Below are positions 1 through 5,653 of a stretch of DNA of 6,674 nucleotides, one piece after another (the stretch's first letter is position 1; each line of letters opens with the position of its first letter). The stretch is from Candidatus Brocadia sp. (lineage in GTDB: Bacteria > Planctomycetota > Brocadiia > Brocadiales > Brocadiaceae), in assembly GCA_030837935.1 (NCBI GenBank), contig JAUQXU010000389.1, positions 1 through 6,674 of the forward strand, in the 5' to 3' direction. The position numbers and the translations under genes are program-made. The notes under the pieces were generated by a model. That model was given only the letters and a program-made list of their open reading frames with translations. It made no database searches and was not told the DNA's origin.

Positions 1-1
1 T

Positions 2-82
2 GTCCCCCTTAAAAAAGGGGGATTAAGGGGGTTGTTATCATTTTTATTTTACCTTGTAACAACCGCTTTACCCATCCTTTAT
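2..82. repeat. U-family palindromic repeat at the 3' end of cpaE
   Basis: A U unit runs from 2 to 36: CCCCCTTAAAAAAGGGGG (4-21) then ATTAAGGGGGTTGTT. An A/T-rich spacer follows, then a degenerate opposite-strand partner near 57-82 (ACAACC and a decayed C-rich part). The 5' side may continue beyond the window. The cpaE stop codon (79-81) falls at the edge of the decayed half. The first palindrome would form a strong hairpin in the transcript after cpaE, but no typical terminator T-run follows it. Confidence 0.7.
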
Positions 83-1293
83 ACCTTTCTCTGACCAAAG
101 AATGAAGACAGGGGGAAGATACCCTTCTCCGTTTTCTTCAGAGTTCCGCCATGCATCTTTCCATTATTATTCAGCGAAAAGGTATGGGCTAATTCCTTAA
201 ATTTTTTCCCGATTTCAGTCCCCTGGGCTATCGTACATACGGGCTTTCCCTGATTTGTGGCGCTCATGGATATCTTATACGCATTCGGAATACTCCATGA
301 AATCTTCTTTTTCAGGCTCTCTTCTGCCTCTTTTAAAGAAATATCAGAGTTCCGGTGGAACCGGTTCGCAATAATCCCTATATGTTCATCGTCCGGACAA
401 CCCAGTTTCTTCAAGGTGTCCAGAAGCTTTTTGAGATTGATGATGCAGGGGAGGTTTAACACGCAGACAAGAAAGATTTTATCCGATATCGTCGTAATCG
501 CCTGGGAAATTTGATCGAGTGATTGCCCGCTGTCAATAACGATAAAATCGAACATCGTCTGCATAAACTTCAGGAGGGTTGCTAAAGGCTGGGGGCTTAT
601 TGCAAGGTCGGTCAATTCCGTAGGAGACGGCAGTACGTAAATCCCGGAAGAATGCCGGTAAAGAATACTCATCAAATACGTTGGGTCCAGGCGGGAGATA
701 TTCTTGGTAATTTCCAGCCAGCTAAAGGCAGGTTCTATGTTTAAATTGACGGGGACCTCACCAAAAACGGGTTTCAGATCAACAATGGCAACTGACGGGG
801 ACCCCTCCAATTCAAGAAGACTGATCGCCAGATTTACTGCAACGGTCGTTGTTCCCACCCCTCCCTTGCTTCCAAACACATTAATAATCTTTCCCTTTTT
901 TACCGAATCTCCTTCACCCTTTTTACCCTCTTTCTGTCCTTTTATTTTTAAAAGGGCCTTTTTTACCTCTTCTTTCTTGAGCGGCTGTATGAAAAACTCC
1001 TTTGCCCCTAACCGCAATGCCTCTATCAGGATATCAGGATTCGTATTTGATGAGGTAAAGAAGATATCCCTGGCTATGCCCGAAGTTTTCAGGGTATTTG
1101 CAAATTGAATATCCTTTTGGGGCTCATCTCCTATTTCCATAACCAGGAGGTCGTACGTCCCAGGATTTTGAACGCGTAATGCCTTATCACACACATGGAA
1201 CCCTTCCACAGATGAGATGGCATTTTTTATTTCTTCCCATACGTCTTGATTTTTAATATCCAATATCACCGTGATAGAATTATTTTCTTTCAT
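79..1293 (-). CDS. cpaE: CpaE/TadZ-type pilus localisation ATPase
   Basis: Cytoplasmic MinD/ParA-type ATPase that, in characterised Tad systems, positions the pilus machine in the cell. Numbered from the ATG at 1293 (404 aa), residues about 6-118 form a receiver-like domain. It looks non-phosphorylatable: the acceptor Asp of the usual DLVLLDI motif is Glu (DLLVMEI, E53), and the conserved Lys near its end is Gln (FFIQPL). A linker rich in Lys, Glu and Gly follows. The deviant Walker A motif is SKGGVGTTT at about 142-150, the A' region is VAIVDLKPVFGEV near 169-181, and Walker B is FDFIVIDSG near 249-257. The frame continues to a GTG at 1317 (412 aa). I prefer the ATG because a GGGAAAG element (1302-1308) precedes it, while the GTG has no Shine-Dalgarno. 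It is the last gene seen of the tad cluster, with the stop beside a repeat at the window edge. The family call is firm; the start is not. Confidence 0.92.
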   Translation of the reverse strand: MKENNSITVILDIKNQDVWEEIKNAISSVEGFHVCDKALRVQNPGTYDLLVMEIGDEPQKDIQFANTLKTSGIARDIFFTSSNTNPDILIEALRLGAKEFFIQPLKKEEVKKALLKIKGQKEGKKGEGDSVKKGKIINVFGSKGGVGTTTVAVNLAISLLELEGSPSVAIVDLKPVFGEVPVNLNIEPAFSWLEITKNISRLDPTYLMSILYRHSSGIYVLPSPTELTDLAISPQPLATLLKFMQTMFDFIVIDSGQSLDQISQAITTISDKIFLVCVLNLPCIINLKKLLDTLKKLGCPDDEHIGIIANRFHRNSDISLKEAEESLKKKISWSIPNAYKISMSATNQGKPVCTIAQGTEIGKKFKELAHTFSLNNNGKMHGGTLKKTEKGIFPLSSFFGQRKV

Positions 1294-1355
1294 AATTTCA
1301 TCTTTCCCGTTAAGCACAAAATTTTATTAAATTAGGCCTTCGGCGAATTTTTATC

Positions 1356-1384
1356 TGTAGAGCGACGTGGCTCGTCGCTCTACA
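1356..1384. repeat. Perfect 12-bp hairpin upstream of cpaE
   Basis: TGTAGAGCGACG (1356-1367) and CGTCGCTCTACA (1373-1384) are exact reverse complements around the 5-nt loop TGGCT. It lies about 60 bp upstream of the cpaE start. The GAGCGACG/CGTCGCTC arms look like another interspersed palindrome. There is no T-run on either side, so a terminator is unlikely. Confidence 0.8.
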
Positions 1385-1416
1385 ACCGCAGCTTTGAAAT
1401 TGCTATAACCACCCAT

Positions 1417-1459
1417 CTTTCCCCTCCTTCGCAAGGAGGGGATGAAGGGGAGGTCTGCC
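1417..1459. repeat. W-family hairpin repeat, intact copy
   Basis: CCCCTCCTT (1421-1429) pairs with AAGGAGGGG (1433-1441) around a 3-nt loop, followed by the tail ATGAAGGGGAGGTCT. A second copy upstream of tadG (3108-3195) has the same hairpin and tail but is split by a 49-bp insertion. Both copies lie in the leader regions of the genes downstream. Confidence 0.75.
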
Positions 1460-1529
1460 ACAAATATTTAAATAACTCCTTGTAGCTCCCAGGTATTAAT
1501 TTAGTTTTTTGAAAAACTTATCAATTATG

Positions 1530-1589
1530 AGCTCCGTCAGGAGCAACCTGTTTGCATATCGATCATATACAGGTCGCTCCTATAGAGCT
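1530..1589. repeat. Interspersed inverted repeat with GGAGC and ACCTGT blocks
   Basis: The left arm 1530-1551 (AGCTCC, AGGAGC, AACCTGT) pairs with the right arm 1569-1589 (ACAGGT, CGCTCCT, AGAGCT) with a few mismatches around a 17-nt loop. The GGAGCGACCTGT style resembles interspersed repeats of anammox and related genomes (recollection, not checked). Confidence 0.7.
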
Positions 1590-1683
1590 AATCGTATCTT
1601 AACGATTCATTACTACAAACAGTATGCCCTTAACAGGGCTTAATTTTTCAAAACAGCAAATTGATATGCACACAGATAGTCTG

Positions 1684-1867
1684 AAAAACCGCTTAAATAA
1701 AATGAAAATTCCTATATAATCAAATTACACCATGTAAGTCCCCCTTAACAAAGGGGGTTCAGGGGGTTGTGTTTTTTCTGGGCTATTTTACAACCCCCCT
1801 GGCCCCCTTTTTTAAGGGGGACTTACATGCTTCATACCACCCCAAAACCCGCTTAAATAAAATGAAA
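1684..1867. repeat. 24-bp direct repeat around the U-family pair
   Basis: Copies at 1684-1707 and 1844-1867 share 23 of 24 bases (core CGCTTAAATAAAATGAAA) at an offset of 160 bp, enclosing the 1731-1829 palindrome. The first copy continues as ATTCCTATATAAT. A matching TGAAAATTCCTATA recurs at 1939-1952, as if the second copy had been split. Confidence 0.75.
1731..1829. repeat. Complete U-family inverted repeat (MITE-like)
   Basis: A 99-bp element with two 40-bp arms (1731-1770 and 1790-1829) that match at 35 of 40 positions, around a 19-nt T-rich loop. The outer ends are CATGTAAGTCCCCCTTAA and its complement; the inner ends are GGGGGTTGT and ACAACCCCC. Each arm contains its own CCCCCTT-AAGGGGG palindrome. 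No coding capacity. It is the best-formed copy in the window. Confidence 0.88.
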
Positions 1868-1976
1868 CATCCACGACCTAACGGTCACAAGGGAGCATGA
1901 AAATGTTTATTTTTTAGACAAACGACTTCATGTTCAGGTGAAAATTCCTATACTATACGAGTTAAGTCAAAATAAA

Positions 1977-3068
1977 TTATTCAAAAGGTTCTACCAGGCC
2001 AGGTATACTGCCCATGGTTCCAAAGTTTCCACCGCCGCCCCGGCCGGGTTCTGTATCCTCACACTTAACAACCGCCCATATCGTTTTTTCAGGGGCTTCA
2101 CTAACCTCGTAAATAGTAGCGGTAGCATACCCAACGATTGCTATTGACTTGTTTGGATTTGAACAGTCATCCCAGTCATAAACTACCACGGAAGTTGTCC
2201 ATGTGTTTGGATCTTTATCCGCATCTATTACTCCGTCATTTAATACTTTCATGGTGTCAAAAAGCAATTTCATCTCTTCAAATGCAGCGGCTACTGTGCC
2301 ACCGGTAAATTCAAATTGTGTTTCACCTGCCTCCGTATCCGGGCTCTGATATGTTCCATTCTCTAAATTAGTCAAAATATCCGTTAGTTGTTTAGCACTT
2401 GGCGGCGACATATCATACGTATGCCAGCCCGCACAGCCATCTATTGTCCCGGTTGGATAAAATTTTATCGGCTGATCACAAAACCCCTCCTGAAACCATG
2501 CCTTTGAAATCCCTACGGGTATTGGAAGTCCTCCGGGACCTGATGTGCTCTGACCCGTCAGGGCCGCTGTGGCAAAGGCAGTAACTTCTGTGGTGTTTAT
2601 CCCCAATACCCCTGCAAAAAAGGTAGTTATCGGACCATTTGCACTGCCGTCCCTCCTGGCAGTTACCTTTACTGCATCTGGCTGATTGAGCGTGGGTACT
2701 AACTCTTTGTCCTCACCATTCCATTTCCCAATAACGACATCTGCATCGTTGATGGTAATATTGATACCACCTGCCTGGTTCTGCAGGGCAACGTCGTTGG
2801 CAATTGCTGTGAAGAGTAACGGATCACACGTATATGCCTGCTGCTCCTCATAAGACATGTCTTCATAAATAACACCCAATTGCCGTGTGGCTGCAAGAGC
2901 TGCGGCATCTGCCACGTTCTGAAGTTCGTTTCTGGTTACCATGAGGTATCCAACATCCACGGCAAGGGCAGTGAAACCGATAAACATGACCAATGAAATG
3001 GCAACGATGATGGCAACGACGCCTCTTTCACTCTTTAATTTATGAACCAGTTCAACCTTTTTTTTCAT
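1977..3068 (-). CDS. tadG: TadG-like Flp pilus assembly protein
   Basis: Membrane-anchored, otherwise exported protein of the Tad/TadG family (363 aa). A short basic N-terminus ending ERG is followed by a hydrophobic segment at about 17-38 and the family hallmark VDVGYLMVTRNELQNVADAA (38-57). Residues about 105-172 resemble the second conserved Tad region (typical TTFFAGVLGINTTEV, then an Ala/Thr-rich strand). The rest is a family-variable C-terminal part ending in a Gly-rich tail. There is no Glu at position 5 after the ERG glycine, so unlike TadE it is not an obvious peptidase substrate. I see no von Willebrand A domain with a metal site, which longer TadG proteins have. Five cysteines (81, 197, 212, 302, 336) would face the periplasm and could form disulfides. 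The ribosome site is weak (GGTGAAAT directly before ATG). It lies 313 bp after tadE, and that gap is filled by repeats. The family is clear, the exact role in the pilus is not. Confidence 0.88.
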   Translation of the reverse strand: MKKKVELVHKLKSERGVVAIIVAISLVMFIGFTALAVDVGYLMVTRNELQNVADAAALAATRQLGVIYEDMSYEEQQAYTCDPLLFTAIANDVALQNQAGGINITINDADVVIGKWNGEDKELVPTLNQPDAVKVTARRDGSANGPITTFFAGVLGINTTEVTAFATAALTGQSTSGPGGLPIPVGISKAWFQEGFCDQPIKFYPTGTIDGCAGWHTYDMSPPSAKQLTDILTNLENGTYQSPDTEAGETQFEFTGGTVAAAFEEMKLLFDTMKVLNDGVIDADKDPNTWTTSVVVYDWDDCSNPNKSIAIVGYATATIYEVSEAPEKTIWAVVKCEDTEPGRGGGGNFGTMGSIPGLVEPFE

Positions 3069-3107
3069 ATTTCACCATTCAGACTAAAATTTATAATCAC
3101 CCCATTC

Positions 3108-3195
3108 CCTTCCTTCGCAAGGAGGGGCTTCGTCGTGAGTTTTCGGCGTGAGCTCAGACGAACGTTCAGTCGAACGATAAAGGGGAGGTCTTCCA
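3108..3195. repeat. W-family repeat interrupted by a nested element
   Basis: The hairpin CCTTCCTTCGCAAGGAGGGG occupies 3108-3127 and the tail ATAAAGGGGAGGTCTTCCA 3177-3195. Removing 3128-3176 rejoins them into a copy that differs from the intact one at 1417-1459 by single substitutions. Confidence 0.8.
3128..3176. repeat. X element, 49 bp, nested in a W repeat
   Basis: Begins CTTCGTCGTGAG and ends GTTCAGTCGAACG, with internal inverted repeats (TTCGTC...GACGAA). This is the style of an interspersed repeat. It sits exactly between the hairpin and tail of the W element. A possible shortened copy in reverse orientation (TCGTTCGAC...CACGACG) lies near 4171-4194. Confidence 0.72.
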
Positions 3196-3223
3196 CCAAT
3201 TAGTTCTTTGGCAGCACTTTTAA

Positions 3224-3303
3224 GCTTCCCTCTAAAAAGAGGGGTGGGCGGTGTGTTCCTGCCGATTTACACACCCCAATATCCCCTCTTTCTAGAGGGG
3301 AAT
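3224..3303. repeat. V-family inverted repeat
   Basis: The left arm (3224-3257) reads CCCTCTAAAAAGAGGGG then GGGCGGTGTGTT. The right arm (about 3266-3303) reads ACACACCCC then CCCCTCTTTCTAGAGGGG. The arms are complementary with small indels. A single V unit recurs at 5606-5640. It lies about 80 bp beyond the tadE stop. Confidence 0.78.
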
Positions 3304-3381
3304 CATACAAGATTGGAATTCCTTAATGGTAATTTTACGTCTTGTTGCGACTAACCGCGTTTCTTGTGGTTCTTGTAAATG

Positions 3382-3900
3382 CTACTCCATTCTCATCACC
3401 GTTTCTGCTACAAGATCTGTTCCCCCTACAAGACTACCGACAAAACTGGGCAACACCAGAAAATCATAATGATATTCCACCCGAACCGTAAGAGGATCAG
3501 GAAACTTCTCTCCCGGTGTAACCGTGGTAGTTGGCGGCCCTGTAGCACCAAAGGTAACAAGATGGTTTAAGCAATAATCATTCACCACTGCCTCTATTGC
3601 GCCTACGCTCACATTTGGACTTTGTTGAACAATCCCGCAACGTGCGCCCTCCCTGCTCGCATTCGTAATTACCTGTTTATTGAACATGAGCAAACCAAAT
3701 TCAATCATCCCAAAGATGATCATAATCAGTGGGGGCAAAAGAATTGAGAACTCTATTGCTGTCGTCCCTTTGTTATCTCTCGTGAACAACAACGGTAAGT
3801 GGTCATTGCGAGGGCGATGGTCAGAAGCATTCTCTAAGGGTTGGATTGCTTCGCTCCGCTCGCAACGACATGTGCGTATAGACTTATTTAAGATATTCAT
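3382..3900 (-). CDS. tadE: TadE-type minor pseudopilin with an extended leader
   Basis: TadE-family pseudopilin (172 aa), a minor pilin-like component processed by the Tad prepilin peptidase. The processing motif is NKG/TTAIEF: cleavage after G45 leaves Thr at +1 and Glu at +5 (E50), followed by a hydrophobic helix to about residue 72 and the TadE signature NASREGARCG. The C-terminal part is a periplasmic domain without recognised motifs. The start at 3900 has a good Shine-Dalgarno (GAGGGTG, 3906-3912). The leader is oddly long (45 aa) because residues 11-33 are encoded by a palindromic interspersed repeat (3802-3869) that remains open in this frame. Without it the leader would be about 21-22 aa. 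A start inside the region after the repeat (TTG codons at residues 37/38) is possible but has no visible ribosome site. Sits between cpaB and tadG. Confidence 0.9.
   Translation of the reverse strand: MNILNKSIRTCRCERSEAIQPLENASDHRPRNDHLPLLFTRDNKGTTAIEFSILLPPLIMIIFGMIEFGLLMFNKQVITNASREGARCGIVQQSPNVSVGAIEAVVNDYCLNHLVTFGATGPPTTTVTPGEKFPDPLTVRVEYHYDFLVLPSFVGSLVGGTDLVAETVMRME
3802..3869. repeat. Palindromic GTCATTGCGAG element inside tadE
   Basis: A 68-bp element bounded by 11-bp terminal inverted repeats, GTCATTGCGAG (3802-3812) and CTCGCAACGAC (3859-3869), which pair with one mismatch. Its right part reads GGATTGCTTCGCTCCGCTCG, the style of common interspersed repeats in several environmental bacteria, whose translation gives the recognisable peptide CERSEAIQ. 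A related dimer lies at 4227-4296. Here it is translated as residues 11-33 of TadE. 68 bp is not a multiple of three, so retention of frame implies a further 1- or 4-nt duplication or original difference at the site. Confidence 0.8.
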
Positions 3901-3905
3901 TATAG

Positions 3906-3912
3906 CACCCTC
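3906..3912 (-). promoter_or_regulatory. Ribosome binding site of tadE
   Basis: GAGGGTG on the minus strand, with the GAGGG core about 7 nt before the ATG at 3900. It supports the upstream start, meaning that the repeat-encoded leader residues are translated rather than skipped. Confidence 0.65.
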
Positions 3913-4003
3913 TTCATTAACAAATCCCGCCTTTCATCGATTCCATGTAATCCCCGTACTAAATGGGGAAACAACCACCATTACTTATAACTCCATTTAC
4001 TAA

Positions 4004-4100
4004 AAACCCTCTTAATCCCCCTTATTAACAACCCCCTAATCCCCCTTTATTAAGGGGGACTTTAAAAATTCCCCCTTAGAAAAGGGGGCGAGGGGGTTGT
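4004..4100. repeat. U-family units in head-to-head arrangement
   Basis: A left unit on the minus strand (4028-4063, ACAACCCCCTAATCCCCC through AAGGGGGACTTT) meets a right unit on the plus strand (to 4100, TTCCCCCTTAGAAAAGGGGG then AGGGGGTTGT). A partial extra half lies at 4004-4027. The right unit continues with GTTTTTTCT, the same loop start as in the 1731-1829 element, and then a decayed ATAACCCCCTTTG half. This suggests two adjacent U elements. Confidence 0.78.
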
Positions 4101-4226
4101 GTTTTTTCTTCACGTTGAAATTAGTTATAACCCCCTTTGTAAGGACAGGGAAACGGACAAACAAGGTTTGTCGTTCGACCAAGCGATCACGACGCAGTCC
4201 ATTCCACTCTGAAACCCGCTTAATTA

Positions 4227-4296
4227 GATTGCTTCGTCGTTCCTCCTCGCAATGACATTTCCTGACTACCTGTCATTGCAATCATAGCGAAGCAAT
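4227..4296. repeat. GTCATTGCGAG-family inverted dimer
   Basis: GATTGCTTCG...CTCGCAATGACA (4227-4257) faces TGTCATTGCAATCATAGCGA (4271-4290) then AGCAAT across a 13-nt spacer. The arms are imperfect reverse complements and share sequence with the element inside tadE. Confidence 0.75.
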
Positions 4297-4344
4297 TTCT
4301 TACTTTATAAATTCCTTAGCATTTAATTAGGCATTTGACAACCT

Positions 4345-4406
4345 GTATCTGACCACCCCCCCCCTGTCTCCCCAAGTTTACGGGGGGGATTATGGGGGGT
4401 ATCTGA
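4345..4406. repeat. C/G-rich palindrome flanked by an 8-bp direct repeat
   Basis: GTATCTGA occurs at 4345-4352 and 4399-4406. The 46 bp between them begin with a C-run (CCACCCCCCCCC), contain CTCCCCAAGTTTACGGGG, and end ATTATGGGGGG. The ends can pair C-run to G-run. The layout resembles a small insertion with a target duplication. Confidence 0.65.
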
Positions 4407-4418
4407 AATTGCTGTACC

Positions 4419-5219
4419 TCAAAACGCCACTTCACGCACGGAGTTTCCCTGGATCAGTGTCACCGAGGACGAGTTCCTTTTCGGGACGCTCACCGACGTA
4501 CGAAATAAATTGGCTATGGTAGCGCCCTTCGTATGGACGTCATCGTTATCTACAAAATTTCTCAATGCCAGTTGTATCTTACCCTTCGTGGTTGCCAGGG
4601 CAAGTTTTTCTCCTTCTTCAGGGGTAACCTCCAGGGTAACCACATCTACCCCGGTAGGTTTTCCTTTTTTTCCCTCCTTTTCCACCTCAGGGCCTGCCGC
4701 AAGCACCAGGATATTTTCCAGGACCGTCCTGGTTACCGTAGGAGACTTATTGTCTCTGTCTTCCATTGTTGCCAGGACATCTACCCGGTTGCCCGGGTGA
4801 ATAAACCCCGATATCCCTATGACGTTATCAACCTTAACAGACATTGCCCGCTTTTGTGGAGTAATAATCGCAGCCACACCCCCATCCTTCACCGAAGTTG
4901 GCGCCAGTTTCGATTCAAAAATGGGTTCATGTGCCTTTACCGGATAAATCAGAGTCCTCCCTGCTAATACAGAGGGATCGGAAAAAGAGCCCGGGGGGAT
5001 CGTCTCCTTGAGAAATGGGACCATTTTTATCATATTTTTCTTAATGGGTGTCCCCCAGGATAAATCAAAGGCTGCTACCGCTACTGGTTGAGTCGTAGTA
5101 GTTTTTGCCCTAAGTTTGCTCTTTTTTTGTAAGTGATTGTAGCTTAAGAGAGCAGCGGATAAGGCAATGACGATTGCTATGCCAAACACCAATATAAATG
5201 CGGGTTTTATCTTTACCAT
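4419..5219 (-). CDS. cpaB: CpaB/RcpC Flp pilus assembly protein
   Basis: CpaB/RcpC-family protein (266 aa), anchored in the inner membrane and acting in the periplasm, where in other Tad systems it works with the CpaC/RcpA secretin. A single transmembrane segment spans about 8-27. A SAF-like domain covers about 45-106 (VAVAAFDLSWGTPIKKNMI, then IPPGSF and AGRTLIYPVKAHEPI). The RcpC domain covers about 113-225, with the typical AMSVKVDNVIGISGFIHPGN (125-144) followed by RVDVLAT, and a later LEVTPEEGEKLALATTKGKI stretch. Length is normal for the family. The start is supported by a strong Shine-Dalgarno at 5227-5231. The gene downstream is tadE, not the secretin gene that often follows cpaB. A C/G-rich palindrome lies 18 bp beyond its stop. 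Confidence 0.94.
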   Translation of the reverse strand: MVKIKPAFILVFGIAIVIALSAALLSYNHLQKKSKLRAKTTTTQPVAVAAFDLSWGTPIKKNMIKMVPFLKETIPPGSFSDPSVLAGRTLIYPVKAHEPIFESKLAPTSVKDGGVAAIITPQKRAMSVKVDNVIGISGFIHPGNRVDVLATMEDRDNKSPTVTRTVLENILVLAAGPEVEKEGKKGKPTGVDVVTLEVTPEEGEKLALATTKGKIQLALRNFVDNDDVHTKGATIANLFRTSVSVPKRNSSSVTLIQGNSVREVAF

Positions 5220-5226
5220 CGAAGAA

Positions 5227-5231
5227 CTCCT
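5227..5231 (-). promoter_or_regulatory. Ribosome binding site of cpaB
   Basis: AGGAG on the minus strand, 7 nt before the ATG at 5219. This is the best Shine-Dalgarno in the window and fixes the cpaB start. Confidence 0.8.
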
Positions 5232-5329
5232 TTAAAATTCCAAAAATACAGAGTCTCAATTACTGCGCTTTTTTATCAAGGACTTTTTTGTTTGTTTTGC
5301 ATTCGTAACGGTTCACGTACATGTGTATA

Positions 5330-5459
5330 ACAACCCCTAAATCCCCTTTTGTCACCAACCACTTAAACCCTCATTTATTTACAACCCCCTCCCCCTCATC
5401 CCCCTTTTCTAAGGGGGACTTTGAAAATTCCCCCTTAGAAAAGGGGGCAAGGGGGTTGT
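5330..5459. repeat. U-family head-to-head pair plus a decayed half
   Basis: The pair spans 5381-5459. Its part 5411-5459 matches 4052-4100 at 47 of 49 positions, including the junction GGGGGACTTT, which differs from the other copy only just after it. A decayed minus-strand half (ACAACCCCTAAATCCCC) lies at 5330-5346. The open frame across here on the plus strand is simply a translation of the repeat. Confidence 0.8.
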
Positions 5460-5605
5460 ATTCCCCTCTAGGGACTCAGGACTGCCACCCTGAACCACCT
5501 ATTTATAAGATACTATGCCATAAATAAGGATTTCAAATACTATCAAGCTACAAACTTGAACCCGCGAAAGGGTCATAATGCATAGGACAAAATTCTTTCA
5601 TCTTA

Positions 5606-5640
5606 AAACACACCCCGCTCCCTCTTTTTAGAGGGGAGAT
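5606..5640. repeat. Single V-family unit
   Basis: ACACACCCC followed by CTCCCTCTTTTTAGAGGGGA. It matches the right half of the V inverted repeat at 3224-3303, in the same orientation. It ends 13 bp from the stop of the prepilin peptidase gene. Confidence 0.65.
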
Positions 5641-5653
5641 TAAAGCCTCCCCC

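Larger units (their letters stand above)
1318..1976. other. Gene-free, repeat-filled gap between tadG and cpaE
   Basis: 659 bp without a convincing gene. It holds a perfect 12-bp hairpin, a W-family hairpin, a GCTCC/ACAGGT inverted repeat, the complete U-family pair at 1731-1829 and a 24-bp direct repeat around that pair. In 1590-1683 I see only a short GCCCT/AGGGC hairpin. In 1868-1938 there is a weak CATGAA/TTCATG pair. No promoter for cpaE is clear. Confidence 0.7.
3069..3381. other. Gene-free, repeat-filled gap between tadE and tadG
   Basis: 313 bp with no convincing gene. It contains the split W repeat with its nested X element (3108-3195) and a V-family inverted repeat (3224-3303). In 3304-3381 I see nothing recognisable. 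Confidence 0.7.
3901..4418. other. Gene-free, repeat-filled gap between cpaB and tadE
   Basis: 518 bp with no supported gene. The secretin gene that often follows cpaB is not here. It holds U units (4004-4100, with a decayed half to about 4140), a small GACAAAC/GTTTGTC hairpin at 4156-4172, a GTCATTGCGAG-family dimer at 4227-4296 and a C/G palindrome at 4345-4406. Confidence 0.7.
5220..5653. other. Gene-free, repeat-bearing gap between the peptidase gene and cpaB
   Basis: 434 bp without a supported gene. It holds U units at 5330-5459 and a V unit at 5606-5640. The stretch just upstream of cpaB (5232-5329) is A/T-rich, but I see no well-spaced -35/-10 pair. In 5460-5605 I see nothing recognisable. 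Confidence 0.65.

Noticed and set aside
704..1108. 134-aa plus-strand open frame
   Set aside because: It lies antisense within cpaE, whose domains and motifs are clear.
1633..1657. Possible plus-strand terminator (GCCCT/AGGGC followed by TTAATTTTT)
   Set aside because: The stem is only 5 bp and no plus-strand gene ends upstream of it.
3680..4003. 107-aa plus-strand open frame
   Set aside because: It is antisense to the tadE 5' part and runs through the GTCATTGCGAG repeat, with no family resemblance.
4156..4194. Possible reverse, shortened X element (TCGTTCGAC...CACGACG) beside a GACAAAC/GTTTGTC hairpin
   Set aside because: Only two short blocks match the 49-bp X element, so common origin cannot be told from chance by eye. 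It is mentioned under X but not listed as its own feature.
1731..5459. Repeats considered as a CRISPR array
   Set aside because: The units are palindromic, irregularly spaced, in both orientations and separated by whole genes. There are no regular spacers or cas genes.
5321..5527. 68-aa plus-strand open frame (SPFSKGDFENSPLEKGARGL)
   Set aside because: It is the translation of the U-family repeat pair at 5381-5459, and such peptides recur wherever this repeat is found.
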